Below, piece by piece: positions 43,723 through 52,348 of a stretch of 64,000 bases of DNA. The DNA is from Streptomyces sp. SDr-06 (GTDB lineage Bacteria > Actinomycetota > Actinomycetes > Streptomycetales > Streptomycetaceae). Position numbers and translations under genes: made by a program. The stretch is from the NCBI RefSeq assembly GCF_003324565.1, contig NZ_QOLA01000006.1:62001-126000 (forward strand), written 5' to 3'. Under the pieces are notes generated by a model. The model was not told where the DNA came from. It saw only the letters and a program-made list of their open reading frames with translations, and searched no databases. Within the stretch, counting starts at the first letter, position 1. Each line of letters begins with the position of its first letter.

Positions 43723-44694
43723 TCACCCCAGCAGGTCCATCAGGCAGGTGACGTAGGCATCCAGCCGCTCCTCCATGGCTTGTGTCGTCAGCTCGCTGCG
43801 GCCTGCCTCTCGCCACGGCTTCGCCACCCACTGCACTTCCTCCGAGAAGGCCAGTGGCTCGCGCACCTGCCAGTACAACCGCTCGTCCGCGTCCGCGGCC
43901 AGCATCCCGCCGGCTTCCTGGTACGCCTCGGTGAAGCGCAGGCCCCACACCGGGCCGTGCAGCAGCGCGAGATTGGTCGAGCAGTGCGCCACGTCGAGGT
44001 CCGCCGGGCCCCAGGAGGCCGCAGCCCAGTCGACGACGCCGGAGATCCGGGCACCGGCGTCACCAGCCGGATCCTCGTGCGGCACATCGAACAGCACGTT
44101 GCCGGGCTGGAAGTCCCGGTGCAGGAACCGTCCTTCGTAGCGCGGCGCGGGCTCGCGGATCACGTCGATCGCGGCGGCCCAGACCGCGGCGTCGGCGCCG
44201 TCGGGGGTCACAACCGTGTCGGCGGTCGTCAGCGCCACGTACTCCCGGGGCCGGACGGCAGGCCGCACCGCGTGGACGGCCACGAGTTGACGGGCCAGCA
44301 GGGGCAGGCGCGTCTCCAACCCCTCCTCGTCGAGGACCGTCCGCCCCGGCAGGTGGGTCATCAGGAGCGAGGGGTACTCGCACTGCGCGGCGGTCGGATC
44401 GACGGCGACGAGCCCGGGAGCCGGCACACCGGTGCTGGTGAGCGTGGACAGCGCATCAGCCTCCCTGTGCAGGAGGTCCTCGGACGGCCCCTGCCGGGTT
44501 GGGTCGACGAAGGAGCGCAGCACCAGGTGCCGGATGCCTCCGTCCCGCGTGCCGATGGCCAGCCTCCGCATGTCGGCGGTGGCACCACCGTGCAACGCCT
44601 CGGCTCCGACAATCTGCTCGCCGGCCTCCAGGTGCCGACGCACCCATGACAGTGTCAGCGGCCGCAGCTTCACTGCATCATGATGATTGGTCAC
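43723..44694 (-). CDS. Aminoglycoside phosphotransferase (APH)-family kinase
   Basis: A 323-residue APH/choline-kinase-fold protein. ATP-binding N-lobe (RRLAIGTRDGGIRHLVLRSF; Lys replaced by Arg region), catalytic loop FLHRDFQPGNVLFD (Brenner HxDxxxxN) and metal-binding ISGVVDWAAASWGPADLD. ATG 44694. Such Streptomyces proteins are often annotated as antibiotic kinases but may phosphorylate other small molecules, and the substrate cannot be determined. Stands alone, downstream end near the RidA remnant. Confidence 0.92.
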   Translation of the reverse strand: MTNHHDAVKLRPLTLSWVRRHLEAGEQIVGAEALHGGATADMRRLAIGTRDGGIRHLVLRSFVDPTRQGPSEDLLHREADALSTLTSTGVPAPGLVAVDPTAAQCEYPSLLMTHLPGRTVLDEEGLETRLPLLARQLVAVHAVRPAVRPREYVALTTADTVVTPDGADAAVWAAAIDVIREPAPRYEGRFLHRDFQPGNVLFDVPHEDPAGDAGARISGVVDWAAASWGPADLDVAHCSTNLALLHGPVWGLRFTEAYQEAGGMLAADADERLYWQVREPLAFSEEVQWVAKPWREAGRSELTTQAMEERLDAYVTCLMDLLG

Positions 44695-45053
44695 CGTCCC
44701 ACCTCATCATCCGGGCAATGGCGCGCACGAGCCATTTGGTGCGTGGCCGCCGGCGAGCGTGCAGGCGCTGGGCGGGGAATGGGGCCGTGAAGGGTCGGGA
44801 ATTTCAACAAGCCCCATCGATTTCGAGCCAAGGCACCGACGCGCGGGCCCGCCGGGGGCGCAACTCGCGATCCCGCCCTGGACGAGGTCCGCGATGGGGT
44901 GGACGAGTGGCGCGAATCCTGCGGCGAACAGTGACACAGGAAGCATTGACTGCCCGCCCACCGCGCGCTGTTGCTCGCGTTTTCGGTGGCTACGGCACAT
45001 GCTTTTACGCACGTCGATTCCAGCGGTTCCATTCACAGGAAGAGTGCCTCTCC
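44695..45053. other. Intergenic region between divergent genes
   Basis: About 360 bp holding promoters for the kinase and DUF1648 genes; no small gene supported. Confidence 0.45.
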
Positions 45054-45518
45054 ATGCCCGCGCCCCAACCAGCCTCCCGCCGACTTGCCCGCCGCATAGC
45101 GACCCTGGCCGCGCCTTTCGCCTGCGGCGCGTTGGCCACCCTCATCGCGTTCCTGCTGCTCCGGGACTCGTTCCCCGACAAAGTAGCCACTCACTTCACT
45201 CTCGACGGCACCGCCGACCGCTATAGCTCACCTGGCACGTCAGTGGGTCAGTACACGCTGGTCTTCGCCATCGAAACCGCTGGTGCCGCGGCCGCAGGCA
45301 TCAGTTCCAGACTGCCTGTCATCGCCACCCGGCCCCTGTGGGCCTTCTCGGTCGGCCTGGCCACCGCGACCACCTATATCCTCGTGGCGCTCATGTGGAG
45401 CATCAGCAGGTCCGACGAACACACCATGCAGCTCCCCTCCCTCCAACTGCCCTTGGCCGTCGCCTCCGGCGCCGCGCTGGGTGCGGTCGCGTGGTTCATC
45501 TCCCGAAAGCGGGCATGA
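45054..45518 (+). CDS. DUF1648-like membrane protein
   Basis: A 154-residue protein with four hydrophobic helices (TLAAPFACGALATLIAFLLL first). The DUF1648 signature FPDKVATHFTLDGTADRYSS (P-x-x-V/I-x-x-H-(F/W)-x-x-x-G) follows. Full-length relatives include SdpI-type immunity/signal proteins, but this one holds only the N-terminal part and three further helices. ATG 45054 with AGGAAGAG about 10 nt upstream. Faces a short opposing gene 26 bp downstream. Confidence 0.78.
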   Translation: MPAPQPASRRLARRIATLAAPFACGALATLIAFLLLRDSFPDKVATHFTLDGTADRYSSPGTSVGQYTLVFAIETAGAAAAGISSRLPVIATRPLWAFSVGLATATTYILVALMWSISRSDEHTMQLPSLQLPLAVASGAALGAVAWFISRKRA

Positions 45519-45544
45519 GCCATCGCACGACGCCGAGTGCAGGC

Positions 45545-45805
45545 CTATCCGCGCAGCGTGATGCGCAGTTCGTAGAGCTGGCCAGTACTGATGGCCTCGG
45601 CCTGCTCGCGCAGATCTGCCGCGGTGAACCCGAGCAGCGCCTGGTCGGCGGCCCGGCGCAGCAAGGGGACGATCCGTGACAACGGCTCGCCTCGGTGCGC
45701 GGCTGCCAAATCCGCGAAAGCTTGCTGGTAAGCCGCACCATAGGCGTGAGCGTTGTGCGTGAGAAGCCGGGGCGGTACCTGCTGACCGATCCTGGTGTGG
45801 CCCAT
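45545..45805 (-). CDS. Small hypothetical protein
   Basis: An 86-residue soluble protein: GHTRIGQQVPPRLLTHNAHA, then a helix AYQQAFADLAAAHRGEPLSR and IVPLLRRAADQALLGFTAAD. ATG 45805 is preceded by GGGAG at 6-nt spacing, and composition is normal. I do not recognise the family. The longer upstream frame to 46243 is a shadow of the frameshifted gene behind it. Function unknown. Confidence 0.7.
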   Translation of the reverse strand: MGHTRIGQQVPPRLLTHNAHAYGAAYQQAFADLAAAHRGEPLSRIVPLLRRAADQALLGFTAADLREQAEAISTGQLYELRITLRG

Positions 45806-45992
45806 GACTGCTCCCGGTGACGACAGGCGCCGGCTGGTCCGGCCTCTGCTTGCGACGCTCGGACCGTGCACTGGCCTGCCGGTCGGGCGCTGGTCGCGCG
45901 TATACGCCTCCCCGGCCTTAGCGACCTCCCTGAGCGGTGACCTGCGGTGACCGCGAAGCGCTCCGGAGCAGCCTAACGATTTCACCCAATCT

Positions 45993-46437
45993 TCAACCGC
46001 GCTTGAGTTTCGAGATCTCCCGATTCTTGTTGAGATCCGGGTACAGCGTGCACAAGTCCGCGACAACGGCACGGAGGAAGGCCTCCGTCGCGGTCCGGAA
46101 CTCCTTGTACGAGACGGAGCCCGTGGGCCCTTTTTCTTCGCGAATGAGGAGAGAATCTCTGTTCCGCGTGAACAGGAACTCACCGGCGCCCTCAGCCACG
46201 GAATACTGCCGCTTGGGCTGGCGCTCCAAGTCCAAACCGACACCGTGGAGGCAGTAGGCGAAGTCGAGAACGGGACCTGAACGACTGAAGTCGGTACCTC
46301 CCGCCCGGAAGACGAGTTCCCCCCCAGAACAACTCGAATGTCAGCTCGTACAGATCCGCTCCGGCCAGCCTTCGACGCAGCGCAGGACTGTCGACGCCAT
46401 CGCGGATTCCACTCACCCGGTGGCCAAACTCGATCAC
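45993..46437 (-). pseudogene. Hypothetical gene with frameshift in a G7 homopolymer
   Basis: Start GTG 46437 (AGGAG about 7 nt upstream) encodes VIEFGHRVSGIRDGVDSPAL, then DLYELTFELFWG. The frame then changes at a run of seven G on the coding strand (46319-46325). With six G it would continue ELVFRAGGTDFSRSGPVLD, then FAYCLHGVGLDLERQPKRQY to a stop at 45993 (LNKNREISKLKRG), giving about 147 residues. Both halves have normal coding composition and belong together. The family is not recognised. A sequencing error, a recent inactivating insertion or slippage-based switching would all explain it. Confidence 0.8.
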
Positions 46438-46744
46438 GCCCTGCTCCTCTTCACCAGCCAAAGCAGCAGTTTACGAGCCTCAAAGGGGTGACGGCGCAAG
46501 TAGGGACTTCCGCCAGACACTCCCCGCCAGCACCGGTATCTGTCCCGTACTCCGATGAGGGCCACAACTCGCCTTCCTTTTCCCAGCATTGGGGCCCAGA
46601 ACACTGTTCTACCTGCCAAGAGCGTCCGAGAGGTGTACTCCGGGCCGCACCGTTGAGCACGCGCCCATGGAGACAGCGATGGCCACGACGCCTACAGCTG
46701 TGGCGGAGCACCCCGAGGGGCACCGAGAGGATGGTCAAGTCCGC
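46438..46744. other. Intergenic, no gene recognised
   Basis: About 300 bp of shadow frames only. Confidence 0.45.
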
Positions 46745-47284
46745 CTACCGCATCGCGCTGGCCCCGGCCGCCGGTGCCACGTACTCCGACGGCTTCGCCG
46801 AGCCCCGCCGTGCGAGGCAGGCGCGCACCAGAAATGCCAGCGACACGGTGCACAGTGCGGCACGCACGTCGTTCCAGACGACCCATGGACCCTCGAACGC
46901 CGCTCGTGCGTTCGCCGGATCGGCGGTCTGGGCAAGGCCGTTGTTGAGCGGCACGTTCACCCCACTGGTGAGCAGGAAGGCCAGGGTGTACGCCCCGAGC
47001 GCGGCGTACACCCAGATCCTCACCCCTGGCACCCGGCGCTGCTGCCAGGCCGCGACGGCGGTCAGCACCAGGGCGCCGACAAAGATCGCGAAGAAGGCCG
47101 GGTTCTGGATCACGTCGTTGATGTTCCGCATTACCTCGACGTACGTACGGTCTCCGCTGCGAGCCAGCGCCGGCATCACCGCACACGAGAAGACGAAGAA
47201 CGACCCGGCAGCGAGCCCGGTGGTCACCGTCGCGGCTCCGAGCACCCAACTGCTGCTGTCGCTGTGCCTGTTGTGTGTGTTCAT
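46745..47284 (-). CDS. DUF1772 membrane protein
   Basis: A 179-residue protein with four helices: SSWVLGAATVTTGLAAGSFF, PAFFAIFVGALVLTAVAAW, IWVYAALGAYTLAFLLT and LCTVSLAFLVRACLARRG. Family marks include GSFFVFSCAVMPAL and the conserved SGVNVPLNNGLAQ loop with WNDVRAALC (N-x-P-x-N...W-x-x-x-N...R), typical of anthrone-oxygenase-like/DUF1772 proteins. Most are of unknown function; a few noncatalytic or oxygenase-like members occur near polyketide genes. ATG 47284 is chosen because longer starts add only Arg-rich residues. Confidence 0.85.
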   Translation of the reverse strand: MNTHNRHSDSSSWVLGAATVTTGLAAGSFFVFSCAVMPALARSGDRTYVEVMRNINDVIQNPAFFAIFVGALVLTAVAAWQQRRVPGVRIWVYAALGAYTLAFLLTSGVNVPLNNGLAQTADPANARAAFEGPWVVWNDVRAALCTVSLAFLVRACLARRGSAKPSEYVAPAAGASAMR

Positions 47285-47542
47285 GGACCAAGTCAAGCGT
47301 CGGCCGCACATCGGACCCATGGCCGGGAAGCGCATCCGCATGCGCGTGCGTCCACGACCCAAGCACCATCAACGCCGCCCCATCGCCGAAGTGCCTCGGG
47401 TTCAAGCGGGCATCACCCCGGCTCAACGCCGTCAGCGACCACGTCGCGAGGATCGGACAGATGGTCGTCCCGGCGCCCCGCGAAACTCCATGCACACTCG
47501 CGACACCTCAGCCTCCAAGATCCCCGACCTCGTCACCCGTGA

Positions 47543-48553
47543 TCAGCTCTGCGTCTCCTCGCGGCGTCCAATAGCGGCCGTATCGGGTACGAGGAGCAGC
47601 TTGCCGGTGGTGCGCCGAGCCTCCAGATCGCTGTGGGCTTGGGCGGCTTCGGACAATGCGTAGCGGCGAGTTACGGTGACCTCAAGCGCCTTGGAGCGCA
47701 CCCACTCGAACACATCGGCGGCCCGCCGGAGCAGTTCGGACCGAACGGCGATGAAGTCTCCGAGGCTGGGCCGGATCAGGGTCAGAGAACCGCCGTGGGC
47801 GAGCCGCATCGGATCAAACGGCGGCACGGCACCACTTGCCGCGCCGAAGAGCACGAGATGGCCGCGGGTTCGCAGGCTGGCGAGGCTCGCATCGAAGGTG
47901 TGCGCGCCGACGCCGTCGAAGACAACCGGCAGTCCTTGACCGCCGTTGAGCCGCCTCACCTCGGCTGCGAGATCGTCGACTGCGGAGGAAAGGATCACCT
48001 CAGCGGCCCCGGCACGCCTCGTCAGATCGGCCTTCGCCGTGGTCGACGTCGTGCCGATCACCCTGCCGCCGAGATGGGTGATGAGCTGGGTCAACAGCAG
48101 TCCCATGCCACCAGCAGCCGCATGCACGAGCACCGTGTCGCCCCCTTGAACCGGGTAGGCGTCCTTGATGAGATAGTGCGCGGTCATGCCTTGGAGGAGC
48201 ACGGCGGCGGCTGTCTCGAAGTCGATGTCGTCGGGCAGCGGCACCAGCCGGGCGGAGTCCACGACGGCTCGCTCGGCGTACGTGCCGGGAATCTCCACCC
48301 AACCGACCCGGTCCCCGACTGCGACGTCAGCGACGCCGGGGCCAACTTCGACGACCGTGCCGGCGCCCTCAGCGCCCGGAGTGAAGGGCAGCGGGAGGCT
48401 GTACCGGCCTTCCCGGTGGTAGACGTCGACGAAGTTGACCCCGGATGCCGCGACCTCCACGATCGCCTCGCCCGGACCCGGCCGCGGCTGGTCCACCTCG
48501 GTCTCCTGCAGCACCTCGGGACCGCCCACTTCGTACACCTGAATTGCTCGCAT
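47543..48553 (-). CDS. Zinc-independent quinone oxidoreductase (MDR family)
   Basis: A 336-residue medium-chain reductase. N-terminal GroES-like domain (RAIQVYEVGGPEVLQ, SGVNFVDVYHREGRY, FTPGAEGAGTVVEVGPGV) and Rossmann domain with VLVHAAAGGMGLLLTQL (NADPH) and VVFDGVGAHTFDASL. It lacks the zinc-binding Cys/His set, so it reduces quinones or enones one or two electrons at a time, as known for Qor proteins. ATG 48553. Monocistronic. Confidence 0.94.
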   Translation of the reverse strand: MRAIQVYEVGGPEVLQETEVDQPRPGPGEAIVEVAASGVNFVDVYHREGRYSLPLPFTPGAEGAGTVVEVGPGVADVAVGDRVGWVEIPGTYAERAVVDSARLVPLPDDIDFETAAAVLLQGMTAHYLIKDAYPVQGGDTVLVHAAAGGMGLLLTQLITHLGGRVIGTTSTTAKADLTRRAGAAEVILSSAVDDLAAEVRRLNGGQGLPVVFDGVGAHTFDASLASLRTRGHLVLFGAASGAVPPFDPMRLAHGGSLTLIRPSLGDFIAVRSELLRRAADVFEWVRSKALEVTVTRRYALSEAAQAHSDLEARRTTGKLLLVPDTAAIGRREETQS

Positions 48554-49382
48554 GACCCCTCCAGTAACGGCTCATCCCCCACCAACCCCGTTCATGGCGA
48601 TCCGATTCCCGACAAGCGGATCAGCCCGCCGCCCCCGCCGACAGCCGAGACGCCTGCTGTGCACCCGGGTCTGGGAGACCGAGGCCGTCAAGGGTCGATG
48701 AATGCACCACCCACCGCTTCCACACCTCCGTACGGCCACCCACCAACGGGCTGTGGAAGGCGTCCCGTTCGGCCCCTTGGATCCGGCAACCTTCCGCACG
48801 ATGCTGGAGGGCAGCATCATCGCGCGCCGGTGAACTGGCATCCGGGCGAAGCGGCGATCCGTACTTCTGGTTCGTCGCCACCGCCGCCGTCACGTACATG
48901 GCGATCGTTGCCGTACTGTCTCGGCATACCTGAGGCGCCGTTGCTTCCCACTGTCGCCCGCCAGCCAGGCGACATGCCCAGCCTAATGACCAGAGGTCGG
49001 CTCCGGGCGATGCTGAGGGGCCGCGTGCAGGACACTGCCTCCCGTACGACAGCCGCGCCGGGCCTTCAGCTGCATCGTCCCCGGGGCGAGGCACATGCAC
49101 ATGGCATTGCTTGGTTCGCTCTGATTGACTCCGGCCATCGCTGCGATCGTCAGGCGCCGCTCCCCTGCTCGCCCAGATGCCGCAGCCACACGAGGCCTGT
49201 CACAACGCGGGTTGGACGCCCATGGCCATCCCGGATGCCCGTGCCTCGACAACAACCCATGGAACGGGAGGCGCATCCTGGTGGTCCGCATGCGCTCAGG
49301 CGGGAAACGGAAAACGGGCCATATTCAGCAGCCGCCTCAGTCCGCCGGAGCGAGGGAGCGCAGGTCGCGAGTCGAGGGCGTG
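48554..49382. other. Long gene-poor region
   Basis: About 830 bp without a supported gene. A short plus-strand piece (48851-48935) would encode DPYFWFVATAAVTYMAIVAV and a stop, like the end of a membrane protein, but no start or upstream domain is seen. Likely decayed DNA. Confidence 0.45.
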
Positions 49383-50183
49383 TCAGCTGGTGGGCCGATG
49401 GTCGGGGAGCCAGTGCTGGGCAAAATTCGCGGCCTTGCGGAGGCTGAATAGGCGGGCGGTGGCGGAGCAGACTCGGCCGGTGCGTACGGTGCCGACCGGC
49501 GATGCGCGCTCGAAATCCGCTCCCAGGGCGGCGAAGTCTCCGTCGTCCAGGGCGACATCCTCATACGTCCACCACTGCCGTTGTCCGTCGAGCGTGACCA
49601 CGCAGTTGTAGGGGCGCCGGACCGGGTGCGGCACCCGGTACTCCGCGAGGTGGAAGGTCGTGCAGACGTTGAAGCCGACTCCCAGGAGCAGCACTTGGGC
49701 GTGCAGGTCGTACAGGCGAGCCAGTGGCGAGTCCTCGCCCAGGTGGCAGTCCAGATGATGATTCTCAATGATCTTCGCCGCTTCTTCTCCAAGTGCGGCG
49801 AAGGACGTCTGCGGGTGTTCGCTGCGGATCGCGCCTGGCATCTGGCGCACGGTCTCGCTGAGCAAGCCGGTAGTGGAAGGGGTCACCTCAGGGTCGAACG
49901 GCGCCATGGCCGCTCTGAGTTCGGCCACCTCCTTCTCGTCGAGGCCGCGTACTCGTTCCAGATACTGGGGCGAGGTGTCGGAGTTCGCAGGGGTGAAGGT
50001 GGGCACGGCCAGGGTGCCGGCCGGTCCGAGCGCGCCGCGCAGGGCCCGTACCACCGTCGCGGGGCCTCCCGTTGTCGCACCGATGGCGCGTACGGACGCG
50101 TGCACCAGGAGGACCCCGCCCTTCTGTACGCCGAGGTCCGACAGGTGCGCGGTGAGTCGGGCTTCATCGTGGTGGACGTTCAA
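49383..50183 (-). CDS. Aminoglycoside N(3)-acetyltransferase (AAC(3) family)
   Basis: A 266-residue antibiotic-NAT-fold enzyme. N-terminal LLVHASVRAIGATTGGPATV, GTLAVPTFTPANSD, then SEHPQTSFAALGEEA (with the catalytic His) and LGEDSPLARLYDL, LLLGVGFNVCTTFHLAEYR. These are the hallmark blocks of the AAC(3)-II/III/VI-type group that acetylates aminoglycosides using acetyl-CoA. Some relatives act on other amines. TTG 50183 is the only start near a GGGATG sequence and gives the usual length; GTG 50264 would add 27 non-family residues. Resistance is inferred. Confidence 0.88.
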   Translation of the reverse strand: MNVHHDEARLTAHLSDLGVQKGGVLLVHASVRAIGATTGGPATVVRALRGALGPAGTLAVPTFTPANSDTSPQYLERVRGLDEKEVAELRAAMAPFDPEVTPSTTGLLSETVRQMPGAIRSEHPQTSFAALGEEAAKIIENHHLDCHLGEDSPLARLYDLHAQVLLLGVGFNVCTTFHLAEYRVPHPVRRPYNCVVTLDGQRQWWTYEDVALDDGDFAALGADFERASPVGTVRTGRVCSATARLFSLRKAANFAQHWLPDHRPTS

Positions 50184-50349
50184 GTCAGTACATCCCTTCG
50201 GGCCCAGGCTGTTCGGTCTCGGCGTTTCGGCTCCGGGAACCGTTGGCCGAGACCGACGAGGCACGGAACCAGCGGCCTTCGCGGTTTCGAAGCCCTGCCC
50301 CTCCTGGAGGGCAACGAGCCCGCCCGGACAGGGAACACGGCCCCGAGGG

Positions 50350-50562
50350 CTACGTTTCCTCCACGGCCCGCATCTCGCTCTCCGCTCCGATCAAGCAGTT
50401 CAGTACGCGTTCGTGATGGTCTCCCGCGGGGTCGACCCCACGAAGACGCACGTGCAAGTCGCTGAGCTCGCCCACCATACGGTGGAGGAACCGGCCCCCC
50501 CACCCAGGCGCCCACCTGACCACCGTAGCCAACTGTGTTGAGACAGACGCCCTTTCCGCCAC
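50350..50562 (-). CDS. Possible small protein, uncertain
   Basis: The minus frame from GTG 50562 encodes about 70 residues including VVRWAPGWGGRFLHRMVGEL and RLRGVDPAGDHHERVLNCLI, then AESEMRAVEET. The aromatic/charged pattern is more protein-like than surrounding frames, and a GGAAAG lies before the GTG. No family recognised. It could be the tail of a decayed gene. Confidence 0.3.
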   Translation of the reverse strand: MAERASVSTQLATVVRWAPGWGGRFLHRMVGELSDLHVRLRGVDPAGDHHERVLNCLIGAESEMRAVEET

Positions 50563-50738
50563 CGCTTTCCAGTCTGCAGATTCTGGCAAGCATGCGCCCG
50601 ATCGACTGCTGGTCAAGCAGGACGGGTCGCCAAGGGCGCCACTCCCGGCACGTTGCATCGTGCGTCGGCGTCACCCTGATCAGATCGGGCCGTGCCGGGT
50701 GGGCCTGGTGCGGCCGAAGCCGCGTCGGACGGGAGGGG

Positions 50739-50766
50739 GACCCGGGGGCCCCGGGGGCCCCGGGTC
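50739..50766 (-). terminator. GC-only terminator at the end of the PGA operon
   Basis: GACCCGGGG / CCCCGGGTC arms within a 28-bp near-palindrome of C and G runs. It begins at the stop codon of the NlpC/P60 gene. Confidence 0.75.
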
Positions 50767-51841
50767 AAAGCCGCTTCGCGTTGCGCAGCAACTGTGCGTA
50801 GAACCCGCCTCCGTCGATGCGGGAGACCCCGCCCTTGTCGCCGATCGTCGGGCCGTTGACCTCCTTGCGGCTGGAGATGAACGTCTTGTGGCCCTCGGTG
50901 TCCGGTCCCAAATAGAGCGCTACGTGGTCGAGGCGCTCGCCGGTGTGGTGGTCCATCTTGAAGAAGAGGAGGTCACCGGGCTGGAGCACGTCGATGTTCT
51001 TGGGGCGTTCGTACCAGGGCGCCGGGCCCGACAACGGGATGATGTCCGCGCCGAGGCGTGAGCGGGCCATGCCGTTGGCCGTGCGGGGCAGGCCGTCGCC
51101 CTTGTTGTCGTCGGACGCCAGCGGATAGCGGGCCCGGTAGCCGAACACCATGCGCACGAACCCCGAGCAGTCCATGGCGCCGGCACGGGCGGGTTCCGGC
51201 TGCTTGGTGGTGCCGTCGCGGAAGGTGTAGGGGATGCCCAAGTAGTGGAAGAAGTCGGACTGTTCGAGCAGCGGCGTGCCGCGGTTCTTGGTGAGGTCCG
51301 GGTTGACCGGGCCGAATTTGGCGTCGCCCGCGTACACGAGGCCCTTGGCGTCCTTCTTGACCGGCGCTCCGGTGGCGTACTGGAAGGCGGTCGCGAAGAG
51401 GTCGTCCTCCTTGGTGCTCGAGGCCTCCTTGAACCAGGTCTTGAACCACGCCTCCTTCTCGGCTCCTTGGCGCCAGGCCTGGGGCATCAGGCGTACCCAG
51501 TCCTCCGAGACGACGCGGACCGCTGTGTTCGCCGGTTCGGCGAAGGTGCGCGAGGGGCCCCTGAGGGTCGCCGTGCGCGCCTTGTCGGTGAACGTGGCGA
51601 GGATCTGGCCCTGGTCGCCGCGCAGCACGGTGCGCGCGGGGTTGTTCAGGCGCTCCCAGCGCTGTGTGCCGCTGTCCTTGCCGGCGTCGCCCTCCCCGAC
51701 AGGACGGTCCTTGACGGTCTGGACACCGGGCGCCGAGTCCCGCTCCTCGCTGCGCAGTTCCACGGTGAGGTACGCGCTGGACGCCAGCAGGGCCAGCACG
51801 GTCAGGGCGTGCACAGTGGTGCGCTTCTTCATGGGGGGCAT
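50765..51841 (-). CDS. Secreted/anchored NlpC/P60 peptidase of the PGA locus
   Basis: A 358-residue protein with an N-terminal signal/anchor helix (TTVHALTVLALLASSAYLTV) and a C-terminal NlpC/P60 cysteine-peptidase domain: AMDCSGFVRMVFGYR (Cys), then LQPGDLLFFKMD and LDHVALYLGPD (His). The middle ~150 residues (FAEPANTAVRVVSEDWVRLM) resemble an SH3/accessory region. NlpC/P60 enzymes cut gamma-D-glutamyl bonds, and Bacillus PgdS uses this fold to trim poly-gamma-glutamate. The gene directly follows pgsB/pgsC homologues, so polymer cleavage, release or wall attachment is a reasonable role. ATG 51841; in-frame ATG 51832 is an alternative. Last gene of the operon. Confidence 0.88.
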   Translation of the reverse strand: MPPMKKRTTVHALTVLALLASSAYLTVELRSEERDSAPGVQTVKDRPVGEGDAGKDSGTQRWERLNNPARTVLRGDQGQILATFTDKARTATLRGPSRTFAEPANTAVRVVSEDWVRLMPQAWRQGAEKEAWFKTWFKEASSTKEDDLFATAFQYATGAPVKKDAKGLVYAGDAKFGPVNPDLTKNRGTPLLEQSDFFHYLGIPYTFRDGTTKQPEPARAGAMDCSGFVRMVFGYRARYPLASDDNKGDGLPRTANGMARSRLGADIIPLSGPAPWYERPKNIDVLQPGDLLFFKMDHHTGERLDHVALYLGPDTEGHKTFISSRKEVNGPTIGDKGGVSRIDGGGFYAQLLRNAKRL

Positions 51842-51865
51842 GTCTGTTTCGGCTCCGATCCCGGG

Positions 51866-52348
51866 TCAGGCGGACGGCATGACGCCGAGGAGGATTCCGG
51901 CGGTGAGGACGACATAGGCCATGAGCGTCACCGATCCCGTGGCGAGGAGGGTGGGTCCCTTGGGCTGGCGGACCAGCTGGTAGGCGATCAGGCCGGGCAC
52001 GATGAAGCCGAGGGTCTGATTGGCGTACATGAGGGGGAACTCCAGGGAGAGCACGATCATGACGGTGGCCTGGAGGGTGACGCCGAGCAGGACGACGGCG
52101 GCGAAGAGCCGCTTGCCGTAGAGGATCACGAACTTCTGCATCAACAGCGTGCCGGCGTAGGTGAGGACGGTGACACCGGCGACCATCGCGGCACGCTGCA
52201 GGTCCTCGACGAGGGTCAGCGCGAGCCAGCCCGGGGTGATCATGCCGCCGGGTGAGAGGTTGGTCGTCAGGTAGCAGACCAGGGAGAAGAGCAGCCCGAT
52301 CGCGATGCCGATGGCGGCGATCTCGGGGGTCAGGACGGAGGGGATCAA
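51866..52348 (-). CDS. pgsC: Poly-gamma-glutamate biosynthesis protein PgsC/CapC
   Basis: A 160-residue polytopic membrane protein with five hydrophobic segments. It carries the PgsC/CapC signature near helix 1-2: YLTTNLSPGGMITPGWLALT (the tolerated ...xPGGxxxPGYLAL motif of Bacillus CapC), then VLTYAGTLLMQKFVILYGKR and MYANQTLGFIVPGLIAYQL. With PgsB it forms the membrane polymerase complex for gamma-linked polyglutamate. TTG 52348 overlaps the pgsB stop (TTGA), with AGGAG about 9 nt upstream; GTG 52375 is an in-frame alternative. Confidence 0.88.
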   Translation of the reverse strand: MIPSVLTPEIAAIGIAIGLLFSLVCYLTTNLSPGGMITPGWLALTLVEDLQRAAMVAGVTVLTYAGTLLMQKFVILYGKRLFAAVVLLGVTLQATVMIVLSLEFPLMYANQTLGFIVPGLIAYQLVRQPKGPTLLATGSVTLMAYVVLTAGILLGVMPSA

